Source: Lentisphaeraceae bacterium (GTDB lineage: Bacteria > Verrucomicrobiota > Lentisphaeria > Lentisphaerales > Lentisphaeraceae). Taken from it: DNA of 55,141 nucleotides. The DNA lies in assembly GCA_021232515.1 (NCBI GenBank), contig JAJPOQ010000075.1, positions 1 through 55,141 of the forward strand, written 5' to 3'. Below the pieces are notes generated by a model. That model saw only the letters and a program-made list of their open reading frames with translations, had not been told where the DNA came from and ran no database searches. Numbering within the stretch: position 1 is the first letter of the stretch; every line of letters begins with the position of its first letter. Shown one piece after another: positions 27,522 through 36,958 of the stretch. A program made the position numbers and the translations under genes.

Positions 27522-28973
27522 TTAAGCTAGAATATCTTTTACAACATGTCCGTGAACATCTGTTAGTCTAAACTGACGACCTTGATGCCTAAAGGTAAAT
27601 TTCTCGTGATCGATTCCCAGTAAGTGCATAATTGTCGCTTGGAAGTCATGAACATGAACTTTGTCCTTAACTGCATTAAATCCAAACTCATCACTCTGGC
27701 CATAAGAAATACCAGGCTTAACGCCACCACCGGCCATCCACTTAGTAAATGTATAAGGGTGATGGTCTCGGCCCCAACGCTTGGTATCTTCTATTTTACC
27801 TTGAAGGAATGGCGTTCTACCAAACTCTCCACCCCAGATAACTAAGGTATCTTCCAAGAGACCACGTTGCTTCAGGTCTTTCACAAGTGCTGCCGAAGCT
27901 GCGTCTGTGTCATTACACTGAATTTTAAGCTGATGATTGAGGTTGTTATGTTGATCCCAACCAGCGTGCATCAATTGAACAAAGCGACTACCTTTTTCAA
28001 TCAAGCGACGTGCCATAAGACAATTGTAAGCATAACTACCCTGACGTTTTACATCTGGCCCATACATATCTAGGATATGCTGAGGTTCGTCACTAAAGTC
28101 AGTCAACTCAGGAACACTACTTTGCATTCTGTAGGCCATCTCATACTGAGAAATACGAGTCGAAATCTCTGGATCACCTACTTCTTGAAGTTTTTTCTCA
28201 TTTAAACGCGCTAGATCGTCTAACATGCCACGGCGTACATCTCTTGGTAAACCATCTGGATTACTGATGTAGAGGACTGGATCACCGTTACCGCGAAACT
28301 TTACACCTTGATACTTTGTCGGCAAGAAACCACTACCCCAGTAGTAGTCATAAAAAATCTGACCACAACTGGCTTCTTTATCTCTTGAAGTCATAACAAC
28401 AAATGACGGTATATTTTCGGATTCACTACCTAAACCATAACTCAACCAAGATCCCATAGAAGGACGACCAGCCATTTCTCCACCAGTCAATAAGTAAGTT
28501 ATCGCCGGAGCGTGATTTACAGATTCAGTATGCAGTGACTTAACAAAACACAGGTCGTCGGCTATCTCTGCCGTTCTTGGCATAAAGTCACTTACCCATG
28601 CACCAGATTTACCATGCTGTTTAAAGTTACTTATCTCACTTAAAACTGGACGTGGTGTATCTGCCTTACTCATGGTACTAAAGCGTTTACCTTTCGCGAC
28701 AGAGTCTGGGATCTGCTTACCGTGCCACTTTTTAAGCATCGGCTTATGGTCAAATAAATCGACATGAGATGGGGCTCCATTTTGGAAAAGGTAAATAACT
28801 CTTTTCGCTTTTGGAGCATAGTGAGGCAGAATCGGTGCATGTGGATCCGGAGGCAACGCCATAGCTTCATTTTTAAACATGGAGCCGAGAGCTAAACCGC
28901 CGAGTCCCATAGCAGCTTTGCCAAATAGAGAACGTCGAGTCATAATTTGTTGATGATCTATAAATGGTGTCAT
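27522..28973 (-). CDS. DUF1501 protein with Tat-like leader
   Basis: 483 residues. The N-terminus holds T-R-R-S-L-F-G-K followed by a hydrophobic glycine/alanine segment, a typical twin-arginine leader of this family. Motifs F-Q-N-G-A-P-S-H-V-D-L-F-D and G-G-E-F-G-R-T-P are DUF1501 hallmarks (alkaline phosphatase/sulfatase-like fold but without the formylglycine site). It is translationally coupled to the PSD1 gene: AAGGAG lies in the last codons of that gene and the ATG is 3 nt after its stop. DUF1501-PSD1 pairs are very common in planctomycetes and lentisphaeres; their function is unknown, and co-occurrence with sulfatases suggests a role in polysaccharide use. Confidence 0.9.
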   Translation of the reverse strand: MTPFIDHQQIMTRRSLFGKAAMGLGGLALGSMFKNEAMALPPDPHAPILPHYAPKAKRVIYLFQNGAPSHVDLFDHKPMLKKWHGKQIPDSVAKGKRFSTMSKADTPRPVLSEISNFKQHGKSGAWVSDFMPRTAEIADDLCFVKSLHTESVNHAPAITYLLTGGEMAGRPSMGSWLSYGLGSESENIPSFVVMTSRDKEASCGQIFYDYYWGSGFLPTKYQGVKFRGNGDPVLYISNPDGLPRDVRRGMLDDLARLNEKKLQEVGDPEISTRISQYEMAYRMQSSVPELTDFSDEPQHILDMYGPDVKRQGSYAYNCLMARRLIEKGSRFVQLMHAGWDQHNNLNHQLKIQCNDTDAASAALVKDLKQRGLLEDTLVIWGGEFGRTPFLQGKIEDTKRWGRDHHPYTFTKWMAGGGVKPGISYGQSDEFGFNAVKDKVHVHDFQATIMHLLGIDHEKFTFRHQGRQFRLTDVHGHVVKDILA

Positions 28974-28976
28974 GGC

Positions 28977-31454
28977 TTACTCCTTATTCAAAGTTTCGTC
29001 TAAGTTAAGTAGTAGCTGGCAAACTACCGTCCAAGAAGCATGCTCGACGACATCTAAGGCTGCATCTCTTTTAAATTCGCCAACATTCACAAATCGTGCG
29101 GCGCCACTTTGGTCTTTAGAAAATTGTTGCTTCAGAGTCTTCAAACGGTTCATTAAGATATTCATCTCATCTTTAGCGATAGAACGTGAAGTCACGGTAC
29201 GGTATACATAGTTGAGCCTTTCTGCGTCATCTAAATGAGCTTTCATAACCTTTTCAGCTAGGACACGAGCGGCTTCAACATAAGTCGTTTCATTTAACGT
29301 CACTAAGGCATGAAGTGGAGTATTTGTCAGATGCATTTTTACATCGCAAATCTGACGAGCCGAGTTGTCAAAGAACATCGTTGGTCCAACAATCCGGCGC
29401 CAGAAAACATACATACTGCGGCGATAAAGAGCTTTACCCGTATCTTGCTTATACTTAATCTTACCAAATGTCGCTTCTGCCCAAATACCTTTAGGCTGAT
29501 AAGGCTTAATTGAAGGGCCGCCCATTTCTTCATTCATCAAACCCGAAACATACAGAGCTTGATCGCGCAACATATAACTAGGCATACGGAAACGAGGTCC
29601 ACGTGAAAGGTATTTATTTTCTGGATCTTTCAGCGCATGATCTGGAGTGATTCTAGAGTCCTGTTTATAAGTTTTGCTCGTAACGATCTTTTTGAACAAA
29701 CCTTTTATATCCCAACCAGACTCCATAAACTCAACCGCCAACCAGTCTATCAATTTTTGATTTGATGGCTTATCACTCTGAACACCAAAGTCATCGACAG
29801 ACTTAACAATGCCTCGGCCAAAAAGTGTTTGCCAATAACGATTGACTGTTACTCTCGCCGTAAGTGGATTATCTCTTGAGACAAAGTTATGCGCCATGTC
29901 TAAACGATTGTAAGGACGATCCTTACCAGGCTCAACATTTATCTTTTTGATCGGCCCGAGTATCGCCGGAGTTTTTGCTGAAACAACATCACCAATTGGC
30001 TTATTGTATAAACCTTTTTCAAGAATTTTTGTCTGACGTGGTTTCTTAACAGTATCCATCACCATCACTTTCGTCATTTTCTTCCAAGCATTGGATTTTG
30101 CTTCCAATAGTTTGAGGTGAGATGCAGTTAAATCGTGATGAGCCTTATTTACTTCTTTTATATCTTTTATGTAACGCTTAATTTCCCAGTTCGGTCTTTT
30201 CTTTACTGGTTTTTTAAGGAAATCTTGAACCGCTTTAGAGTAAGTCGCGATGACTTCCTGATTATCTTTTTCAAACTTTTCTAACTTCTTAGACTCTTCA
30301 AGGTATTTGCCATTATGCTTATCAAAATTACTCTGCTCGTCTTTAGTCGCATAGTCTAAAACTGGAGCCTTTTTACCACCGCCATGACCACCGGTCTCAG
30401 ACATTTGGTTAAAGAAGTCGTACATCTGGAAGTACTCTTTATGTGAAAGTGGGTCGTACTTATGATCGTGACAACGGCAACAACCCATTGTTAGTCCCAT
30501 CCAAACTGTAGAAGCTGTTTCCACTCGATCTAAAACACTTTCAACACGAGTTTCTTCAGGAATACGGCCACCTTCGCCGTTGTGCATGTTATTCCTATTA
30601 AAGGCAGTGGCCATCTTTTGTTCTTTTGTTGCATTTGGCAACAAGTCACCAGCTAACTGCCAAACTGTAAATTGATCAAAAGGCATGTTTTTATTTAACG
30701 AATCCACAACCCAGTCGCGCCAAACCCACATAGTTCGCGTTGGGTCTCCCTGAAAACCATCCGTGTCTGAGTAACGAGCTGCATCTAACCAATCCCAACC
30801 TAATTTTTGGCCAAAACGTTTTGAGGCAAGTAAACGATCAACAGCTTTTTCATAAGCTTTAGGTGATTTATCATTTATAAAATGGTCAAGCTCTTCAACT
30901 GTTGGAGGAACTCCGGTTAAATCTAGTGACACTCTTCTTAAAAGTGTTGTTTTAGAAGCTTCTTGAGAAAAGGTAAGCTTTTGCTCTTTCAACTTTTCCA
31001 AAACTATATCGTCGATAGGATTACCAGTACCTGCAAGACTTTTAATCTCTGGTCTCTCAGCTCTTTCAAATGCCCAGTGTGTCCCCCACTCTGCGCCTTG
31101 CTTGATCCACTCTTTTATAAGTTCTTTTTGCTCTTGAGTCAGTGTTCTGTTTGAATCCAAAGGCGGCATAACGTCGTCTTCGTCATCTGTGAACATGCGT
31201 TCAATAATCGTACTTTTTTCAGGATGACCAGGGACTATGCCAATCAAACCTTTTTTCTTTTTGTAAACTGCCTTTGCGGCATGCTCGTCATCGAGCCTTA
31301 GATTTGCTTCCCTATTTTTATTGTCAGGGCCATGACAATGGAAACAATTTTCGGATAACAGAGGTTGAATGTCTCGACTAAAATCGATCTTCTTCTCTTT
31401 TGCGGAAACTATCCCTACTAAAAGTAGAAATAACACACAGGACACTTTCTTCAT
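28977..31454 (-). CDS. PSCyt1-PSCyt2-PSD1 cytochrome protein
   Basis: 825 residues with a signal peptide (about 1-18). Order: PSCyt1 with C37-F-H-C-H; PSCyt2 (DUF1549), about 125-345, including L-T-G-V-P-P and C-C-R-C-H-D-H-K-Y-D-P, a second CxxCH; a lysine-rich helical linker (about 360-470); and PSD1 (DUF1553), about 520-790, with N-R-Y-W-Q-x-L-F-G-R-G-I-V. Expected to be a periplasmic multidomain c-type cytochrome. It is the first gene of an operon with DUF1501. The biochemical reaction of PSD1 proteins is not established. The 214-nt region upstream, shared with the divergent sulfatase, contains a possible operator at 31548. Confidence 0.92.
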   Translation of the reverse strand: MKKVSCVLFLLLVGIVSAKEKKIDFSRDIQPLLSENCFHCHGPDNKNREANLRLDDEHAAKAVYKKKKGLIGIVPGHPEKSTIIERMFTDDEDDVMPPLDSNRTLTQEQKELIKEWIKQGAEWGTHWAFERAERPEIKSLAGTGNPIDDIVLEKLKEQKLTFSQEASKTTLLRRVSLDLTGVPPTVEELDHFINDKSPKAYEKAVDRLLASKRFGQKLGWDWLDAARYSDTDGFQGDPTRTMWVWRDWVVDSLNKNMPFDQFTVWQLAGDLLPNATKEQKMATAFNRNNMHNGEGGRIPEETRVESVLDRVETASTVWMGLTMGCCRCHDHKYDPLSHKEYFQMYDFFNQMSETGGHGGGKKAPVLDYATKDEQSNFDKHNGKYLEESKKLEKFEKDNQEVIATYSKAVQDFLKKPVKKRPNWEIKRYIKDIKEVNKAHHDLTASHLKLLEAKSNAWKKMTKVMVMDTVKKPRQTKILEKGLYNKPIGDVVSAKTPAILGPIKKINVEPGKDRPYNRLDMAHNFVSRDNPLTARVTVNRYWQTLFGRGIVKSVDDFGVQSDKPSNQKLIDWLAVEFMESGWDIKGLFKKIVTSKTYKQDSRITPDHALKDPENKYLSRGPRFRMPSYMLRDQALYVSGLMNEEMGGPSIKPYQPKGIWAEATFGKIKYKQDTGKALYRRSMYVFWRRIVGPTMFFDNSARQICDVKMHLTNTPLHALVTLNETTYVEAARVLAEKVMKAHLDDAERLNYVYRTVTSRSIAKDEMNILMNRLKTLKQQFSKDQSGAARFVNVGEFKRDAALDVVEHASWTVVCQLLLNLDETLNKE

Positions 31455-31547
31455 ACTTTTTATCTCACCACGCTAATAATTCAATGATTGAACTTACCTC
31501 GCCACTACCGACTTTAGCTAGTACTTTTTTGACGCAGCCGTGTACTA

Positions 31548-31567
31548 TTTACGCAAGATGCGCAAAC
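31548..31567. promoter_or_regulatory. Candidate operator with TACGCA and TGCGCAAA elements
   Basis: TTTACGCAAGATGCGCAAAC contains TACGCA followed by ATGCGCAAA, the same elements that recur at 52143-52208 beside the XylR-like regulator. It sits between the divergent PSD1 operon and the sulfatase at 31669. Confidence 0.35.
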
Positions 31568-31668
31568 AAGACCATTTATATTTGAAAACTTTCCATATAA
31601 TATTTTCATAAAATGTGTCAATTCGCATCTCCTCCTTGCTATTCATTATAGTAAAAACAAGAGACTCT

Positions 31669-33060
31669 ATGAAAGTTCTAACTATCCTAATATTTTTGAT
31701 TCTAAATACTTATGCTCAAAAGAAGCCAAATATACTCTTTATTGCTGTCGATGACTTAAAACCAACACTTGGCTGTTATGAAGATAAACTGGCCATAACT
31801 CCAAATATTGATTCTCTGGCTGAGCAAGGAACCACCTTTAAGAAAACTTATTGTCAATGGCCTGTTTGTGGTGGATCAAGAGCAAGTCTCATGACTGGAC
31901 TTTACCCTGAGTCTACAGGAGTGATGGATCTCAAAACAAAGATGCGCGATGTGAACCCCGACTTGCTAACTCTGCCTCAGCACTTTGCAAATAATGGCTA
32001 TACGACTGCAGGTGTTGGCAAGATTTATGATCCACGTTGTGTCGATAATAAAAATGATCTCGATAAACCTTCTTGGACTATACCATTTACAAAACTTCAG
32101 TTTAAGAATATGAAAGATAAAAATAACAAACGCTTTGCGGACTCTATAGCGTGTAAAGACAAAGAAATGACAGATGGACAAATTGCCGAAAAAGGCATCA
32201 CTCTCATGCAGTCCTTAGCTGCCGAAAAGAAGCCCTTTTTCCTAGCTGTTGGTTTTAAAAAGCCACACCTACCTTTTATCGCTCCTAAAAAATACTGGGA
32301 CCTCTACAAAAGAGACCAGTTCCCAATTCACAATTTTCAAAAGAAGTCCAAATTTGCGACAAAGTTTAACTGGCATGATAGCCATGAACTAAGAAGTTAT
32401 AAAGAAGTCCCAAAAGTCTTTGACGAGGCATTTCAAAAAGAAACTATGCACGGTTATTACGCTTGTGTTTCTTTCATCGACGCTCAAGTTGGAAAACTTA
32501 TTCAGCAACTTAAAAACTTAAAGCTAGAAAAAAATACCATCATTGTCTTCTGGGGCGACCATGGCTTTCACCTTGGCGATCACGGTATGTGGGGAAAACA
32601 CACTAACCTCGAACAAGCTTCTATTGTTCCACTCATCATAAAAGTTCCTGGCCAAAAATCCGCTATTAAAGTAAATTCTACAGCAGGTTTAATTGATATA
32701 TTTCCAACTCTCGCTGAAGCTTCTGGCTTGGCCATTCCAAATTCTGTTCAAGGAAAAAGTCTCTTACCAATTATCACCCAGGAACAGGAAAAAGTTAGAG
32801 AAGGCATAATCACTACTTTTAATAGTAAAGGTTCACTTGGATACTCTTTTAGAACAGAGCGCTACCGTTATATAGAGTGGATAAATAAGAAAGGTACAAT
32901 TGAAGCAATCGATCTCTACGACTATGAGAAAGACCCTCAAGAAAGAGTAAACATTGCCCAAAACCCGGAAAACAAAAAGCTCATTCAGCAACTAGCGGCT
33001 TCTCTTAGGGAAGAGGCGAGAGGAGCTAAACGTTTATTTAAAAAACAAGCAAAGAAGTAG
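31669..33060 (+). CDS. Exported sulfatase, iduronate-2-sulfatase-like, with CGGSR site
   Basis: 463 residues from ATG 31669, which gives a signal peptide (1 to about 16). An ATG-less extension upstream adds hydrophilic residues and is rejected. Metal site A-V-D-D-L-K-P-T-L-G-C-Y, the I-D-S-L-A segment, and G-D-H-G-F-H-L-G-D-H-G-M-W-G-K-H are typical of the iduronate-2-sulfatase branch (S1_7-like). The active-site motif reads C67-G-G-S-R, whereas the general rule is C-x-[PA]-x-R; position three is Gly. The rest of the catalytic framework looks intact. It is divergent from the PSD1 operon and convergent with the kinase gene. Confidence 0.88.
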   Translation: MKVLTILIFLILNTYAQKKPNILFIAVDDLKPTLGCYEDKLAITPNIDSLAEQGTTFKKTYCQWPVCGGSRASLMTGLYPESTGVMDLKTKMRDVNPDLLTLPQHFANNGYTTAGVGKIYDPRCVDNKNDLDKPSWTIPFTKLQFKNMKDKNNKRFADSIACKDKEMTDGQIAEKGITLMQSLAAEKKPFFLAVGFKKPHLPFIAPKKYWDLYKRDQFPIHNFQKKSKFATKFNWHDSHELRSYKEVPKVFDEAFQKETMHGYYACVSFIDAQVGKLIQQLKNLKLEKNTIIVFWGDHGFHLGDHGMWGKHTNLEQASIVPLIIKVPGQKSAIKVNSTAGLIDIFPTLAEASGLAIPNSVQGKSLLPIITQEQEKVREGIITTFNSKGSLGYSFRTERYRYIEWINKKGTIEAIDLYDYEKDPQERVNIAQNPENKKLIQQLAASLREEARGAKRLFKKQAKK

Positions 33061-33066
33061 CAATCG

Positions 33067-33092
33067 GGGACCTTTAAAACACCTAAGGTTCC
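33067..33092. terminator. Weak hairpin between convergent genes
   Basis: GGGACCTT and AAGGTTCC pair (one G-U) in the 35-nt gap between the sulfatase and kinase stops. It lacks a T-run. Confidence 0.35.
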
Positions 33093-33095
33093 TTC

Positions 33096-35108
33096 CTAAA
33101 ACTCTACAACCTTGTATTTGGTTTTAAGCTCTCTTATAGAAGCTCGGCCTAAAACACCACGAGGGATATTTATTTTTTTCAGGTGCTTAAATTCCATTAA
33201 AGACTTAACGTCTATCCAACGCTTATTTAGAGTTATCTCTTCAAGAGGAGTATCTTTTAACTTCCCAATAGACTTTACATTTGTATTATAAATATTGAGC
33301 TCAACAAGAGGAGTATCTGCAAGTGGAGATAAGTCTAAAACATCTGTTCCTAGAAGGTTCAACTTTCTAAGTTTCATATTCCTTAAAGGCAACAAATCTG
33401 TTATTGGAGTATGTGTAAGATTTAACTCAACGATTGGTAAATTATTAAGAACAGATATGCTATACATACCATTGTTATGAGCTAAAGAAAGTGAAAAGCT
33501 CTCCCCTTCTTTTTTAAGATCAAAAGTAAACTTTGACTTCGTAATACTATCCAGATACCGTCGAGCAAAATCCAGTCGTTCCTCAAACGGGTAATTCATC
33601 GTAGCCGTATATAAAAAATAGTGTCTAACTCCAGGAGCTCCCTTTATGTAACGCATAGAGGCAATTTTTGGTAGTAGCTCATCTTGCATAATTAAAGAAC
33701 CTTTCTTTTGAAGGTCTAAACAAAAGTTAATTAACTCTACACGACCTTTAAACGGCTTTTGATTTTTAAAAGTTTTTACTAATTTGAGAGCTTTGTTAAA
33801 TTCATGTCGCCCGATCAAAAGATTGACCATAAAGTTTCGTGCGTGTTCAAAACCCGGATCAAGCTTTAGTGCTTCATCTGCCAGAGCGTAGGTTTTATCA
33901 TAATTTCGAAAGAAAAACTCTCGTCGAGCATATTTTAAAAATTGCGGCGCAGCATTCTTCCGCACGCTCAAACTATCTTCTTGCGCTAAAGTGGCTATAT
34001 CTCTCGATTTTTCAGCGTCCTCCTTCGCAATAATTGCGATGGCTTTCTCTCTGTTTAAGTCTGCAATAAACACTGAAGTTAGACTTGTAAGAAGAATGAT
34101 AAAAAAGGCAACCGTCACAGACAAAACCTTGTAACGTTTAACCAATAAAAGAAACAACGTAAAAAAACCTGCACCTTCAGCACTTGTGGCAAAACCTGCT
34201 AAATAGGCACGTACATCATCCGCCATAAGGCTACACTCTTTGTATCTATCATCTGGATCTTTAGATAGGGCTTTTTCAATAATGGCTTTAAGGCTGATAG
34301 GTAAATTTAATGGATGATTGAACTCACCGACAAGGACATTTTGCTTTGTCGACTTCTCGTCTCCATCACCAAATGGATTGCGCCTTTCTAACATACAATA
34401 AAGTAAGCTACCCAAGCTAAAGATATCTGCTTTTTCTGTTAACTGCTCACCACGAATTAGTTCTGGAGCCATAAACCCTGGTGTCCCCATAACACTAGAC
34501 TTTACAGACGTCTTGCGATCTAAGTATTGCGATAAGCCCCAGTCACAAACAAGAACCTCTCCATACTCATTTATCTGAATATTCGATGGCTTTATGTCTA
34601 AGTGTAAAATACCATTTGCATGGGCATAAGCTATAGCGTCACAAACCTTTAAGAAAATTTCGAGCAAATGTACTTGAGTATAAACCTTTGCATACTTTTC
34701 ACTTTTGATTTTTTTAAGGATTTCACCTAAGTTCTCACCGTCGAGTATTTTCATGGTGAAAAATGGGCGACCTTCATCGATCGACAGCTCATGAACTGGG
34801 ACAATATTTGGATGTTCTAGAGAACCTGTTATACGAGCTTCTTCAATAAATCGATCTATGCCCTCGGCGTCTAATTCATCTTTGGGGACTGCCATAGCGA
34901 CATCTCGATCAGTGTAGCGGTCATGACAAAGAATTATCTGTTTCATCCCCCCTTCGTTCAAGGGCTTGATTTCAGTGTATTTTTTATCGATTTGAGACAA
35001 CTCTTGATAACGGTCAGAATCCTTTAAGCGCGCCTCTTCGTCTTCTACCGCTGCATCAAAGTGCTGCAGTAGATTCATATTCATCGAAAAGTTTTTCTTA
35101 TCATTCAT
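33096..35108 (-). CDS. Membrane Ser/Thr kinase with WNK-like site, TPR and LRR
   Basis: 670 residues from ATG 35108 (GAG at good spacing). A longer frame to 35303 would overlap the divergent sulfatase gene and add unlikely sequence. Kinase domain about 45-305. The glycine loop reads N-E-G-G-M-K-Q-I with Lys56 where the third Gly is expected, and the beta-3 motif is V-A-M-A (Ala73 where the VAIK lysine should be). Glu90, H-L-D171-I-K-P-S-N, D189-W-G and M-A-P-E are present. So the catalytic lysine seems to have moved to the loop as in eukaryotic WNK kinases. One membrane helix lies at about 325-350. TPR-like helices and C-terminal leucine-rich repeats (about 565-660) would be periplasmic. A 97-nt intergenic region separates it from the divergent sulfatase. 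Confidence 0.83.
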   Translation of the reverse strand: MNDKKNFSMNMNLLQHFDAAVEDEEARLKDSDRYQELSQIDKKYTEIKPLNEGGMKQIILCHDRYTDRDVAMAVPKDELDAEGIDRFIEEARITGSLEHPNIVPVHELSIDEGRPFFTMKILDGENLGEILKKIKSEKYAKVYTQVHLLEIFLKVCDAIAYAHANGILHLDIKPSNIQINEYGEVLVCDWGLSQYLDRKTSVKSSVMGTPGFMAPELIRGEQLTEKADIFSLGSLLYCMLERRNPFGDGDEKSTKQNVLVGEFNHPLNLPISLKAIIEKALSKDPDDRYKECSLMADDVRAYLAGFATSAEGAGFFTLFLLLVKRYKVLSVTVAFFIILLTSLTSVFIADLNREKAIAIIAKEDAEKSRDIATLAQEDSLSVRKNAAPQFLKYARREFFFRNYDKTYALADEALKLDPGFEHARNFMVNLLIGRHEFNKALKLVKTFKNQKPFKGRVELINFCLDLQKKGSLIMQDELLPKIASMRYIKGAPGVRHYFLYTATMNYPFEERLDFARRYLDSITKSKFTFDLKKEGESFSLSLAHNNGMYSISVLNNLPIVELNLTHTPITDLLPLRNMKLRKLNLLGTDVLDLSPLADTPLVELNIYNTNVKSIGKLKDTPLEEITLNKRWIDVKSLMEFKHLKKINIPRGVLGRASIRELKTKYKVVEF

Positions 35109-35205
35109 TACATTCTCAACCATTAACCAAGGGTATTTTACTAAGTTTGTGTCAACTATCGCCAGTTTATTCCCATAAGATCTAAAAAGAAACAAGGATA
35201 TATTT

Positions 35206-36630
35206 ATGAGAATTGCACTGTGCTGCTTATTTTTGACACTCACTTCAATCTTTGCTGAATCAAAGCCAAATATAATTTTCATCTTAGTCGATGACCTAGG
35301 CAAACAAGACCTTGGTTGCTACGGATCGACATTATATGAAACTCCCCATATCGATGCTATGGCCAACTCTGGACTAAAGTTTGAAAATGCCTACGTCGCT
35401 CATCCACGTTGTGTGCCATCGCGCTACGCAATCTTCAGTGGTCAGTACCCTGCACGTCAATTATTTCAAGCGAAAAGGATTAAGAGCAAAAATACCTTAC
35501 CACTTGCTAAAAAAACATTTGCTGAACACCTGAAAGAAGCTGGTTATGCGACTGGCTACATCGGCAAGTGGCACTTAGGCGGGCATGGAGGTGAACCAAA
35601 ATATCAAGGTTGGGATACAAGTATCATGGCCGGACATGCTGGTGCTCCACCAAGTTACTTCTACCCGTTCCACAAGACTAAAAATGGTAAATCAAAAGAG
35701 GACTTCCCTCCTGTTGATGGTAAAGAAGGCGACTACCTAACTGATCGACTTACTGAAGAAGCCCTACAATTTATCGAACAATATAAAGATAAAGCCTTCC
35801 ACTTAACTCTGGCACACTATGCCGTACATACGCCTATAGAAGCTCCTGCCAACCTAATTGAAAAATACCAAAAGAAATTAAAAGACTTAAAGATAATGGA
35901 TGGTGGAAAGTCTTCAGGCAAAGATGCGAAAAAAGACACTACTGGAGTTTATAAAACTGTCCAAAACAATCCTGCATACGCTGCTATGATTGAAAAGCTA
36001 GACAATGGAATTGGCAAAATCCTCAAAAAAGTCGACGAGCTTGGCATTTCCGAAAATACCGTCATCGTCCTAACTTCAGATCATGGCGGTTTATCTTCAA
36101 GAGGACTAAAATCAAAAAGAGAATTAGCCACATCAAATCTACCATACCGTCATGGCAAAGGCTGGATTTACGAAGGAGGAAATAGAGTCCCACTTCTTGT
36201 TAAATGGCCCGCAAAAATAAAGTCATCAATCACTAAACAGCGAATCACTGGAACTGACCACTATCCTACTTTTCTAGAAATGGCCGGTATACCTTTTTCT
36301 CCACAAGACCATCTCGATGGCAAAAGCTACTTCTCTACATTTACCGGAAAAAGCTACGATCGCGGCGCAATATTTTGGCACTCTGCTATTGGTCGACCTG
36401 CTCAAACAGGAGATACAAATATGTCTGCTGTTATGGAAGGCGACTACAAGTTTATTCAGTGTCACAACTTAAAGAAAGTTGAGTTATATAACATAAGCAA
36501 CGACATTTCAGAAAAGAACAATCTAGCTCAGTCTATGCCTGAGAAAGCCTTAGAAATGGAAAAGAAACTCAATACTTGGAAAAGTTCCATTGGCACAGAA
36601 ATGGCACCTACCAAGAACAAGAAAAAATAA
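35206..36630 (+). CDS. Exported S1-family sulfatase
   Basis: 474 residues, signal peptide to about residue 17. V-D-D-L-G-K-Q-D-L-G-C-Y metal site, C69-V-P-S-R formylglycine site, G-K-W-H-L-G-G-H-G-G, L-T-S-D-H-G-G, and H-G-K-G-W-I-Y-E-G-G-N-R. The C-terminal part with E-L-Y-N-I type segment and a basic K-N-K-K-K tail resembles S1_16-like enzymes, though the F-W-H-Y-P motif is F-W-H-S-A here. It is divergent from the WNK-like kinase gene and followed within 7 nt by a decayed sulfatase gene, then by an SGNH hydrolase. The three were probably one operon. Confidence 0.92.
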   Translation: MRIALCCLFLTLTSIFAESKPNIIFILVDDLGKQDLGCYGSTLYETPHIDAMANSGLKFENAYVAHPRCVPSRYAIFSGQYPARQLFQAKRIKSKNTLPLAKKTFAEHLKEAGYATGYIGKWHLGGHGGEPKYQGWDTSIMAGHAGAPPSYFYPFHKTKNGKSKEDFPPVDGKEGDYLTDRLTEEALQFIEQYKDKAFHLTLAHYAVHTPIEAPANLIEKYQKKLKDLKIMDGGKSSGKDAKKDTTGVYKTVQNNPAYAAMIEKLDNGIGKILKKVDELGISENTVIVLTSDHGGLSSRGLKSKRELATSNLPYRHGKGWIYEGGNRVPLLVKWPAKIKSSITKQRITGTDHYPTFLEMAGIPFSPQDHLDGKSYFSTFTGKSYDRGAIFWHSAIGRPAQTGDTNMSAVMEGDYKFIQCHNLKKVELYNISNDISEKNNLAQSMPEKALEMEKKLNTWKSSIGTEMAPTKNKKK

Positions 36631-36636
36631 ATCTCT

Positions 36637-36949
36637 ATGAAATACTTAACATTCTTTTTTACTTCTAAACGTCTGGTGTGCATATACGCCAAATGTCATT
36701 TTGATATTAGCAGATGATTTAGGATAATAAGGACTAGGTTGTTACCGTGGCAAACACCTTGAAACTCCAAATACTCATCAGCTCTGCAAAAGTGAAATAT
36801 TTAATCTGCAACAAGATAAAACTGAAAGTAAAAATCTAATTAAGAATTATCCAGAAAAGGCTGAGACTCTAAAACAAAATCTTGCTCAGCGATTAATTGA
36901 GATCCAAGTTCCCAAGCCAACTCTAAATCCAAACTATGATATAAAATAA
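36637..36949 (+). pseudogene. Decayed sulfatase gene
   Basis: An ATG at 36637 starts a signal-peptide-like segment (M-K-Y-L-T-F-F-F). In the next frame, from 36689, P-N-V-I-L-I-L-A-D-D-L-G is the classic sulfatase N-terminus, followed by two in-frame TAA codons (36725-36730), then G-L-G-C-Y-R-G-K-H-L-E-T-P-N. The middle (about 350-400 codons, including the active site) is missing, and the same frame continues with a sulfatase-like C-terminus (E-I-F-N-L-Q-Q-D-K-T-E-S-K-N-L) to a stop at 36949. So there is one frameshift, two stops and one large deletion. It is 6 nt after the sulfatase at 35206. Confidence 0.85.
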
Positions 36950-36958
36950 AAGAACTCT

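Noticed and set aside
27522..28973. DUF1501 protein as a ninth sulfatase
   Set aside because: It belongs to the same fold superfamily but lacks the C/S-x-P/A-x-R active-site motif.
35109..35303. 195-nt upstream extension of the WNK-like kinase reading frame
   Set aside because: It overlaps the start of the divergent sulfatase gene, has no ribosome binding site, and the added residues resemble no domain; the ATG at 35108 is better.
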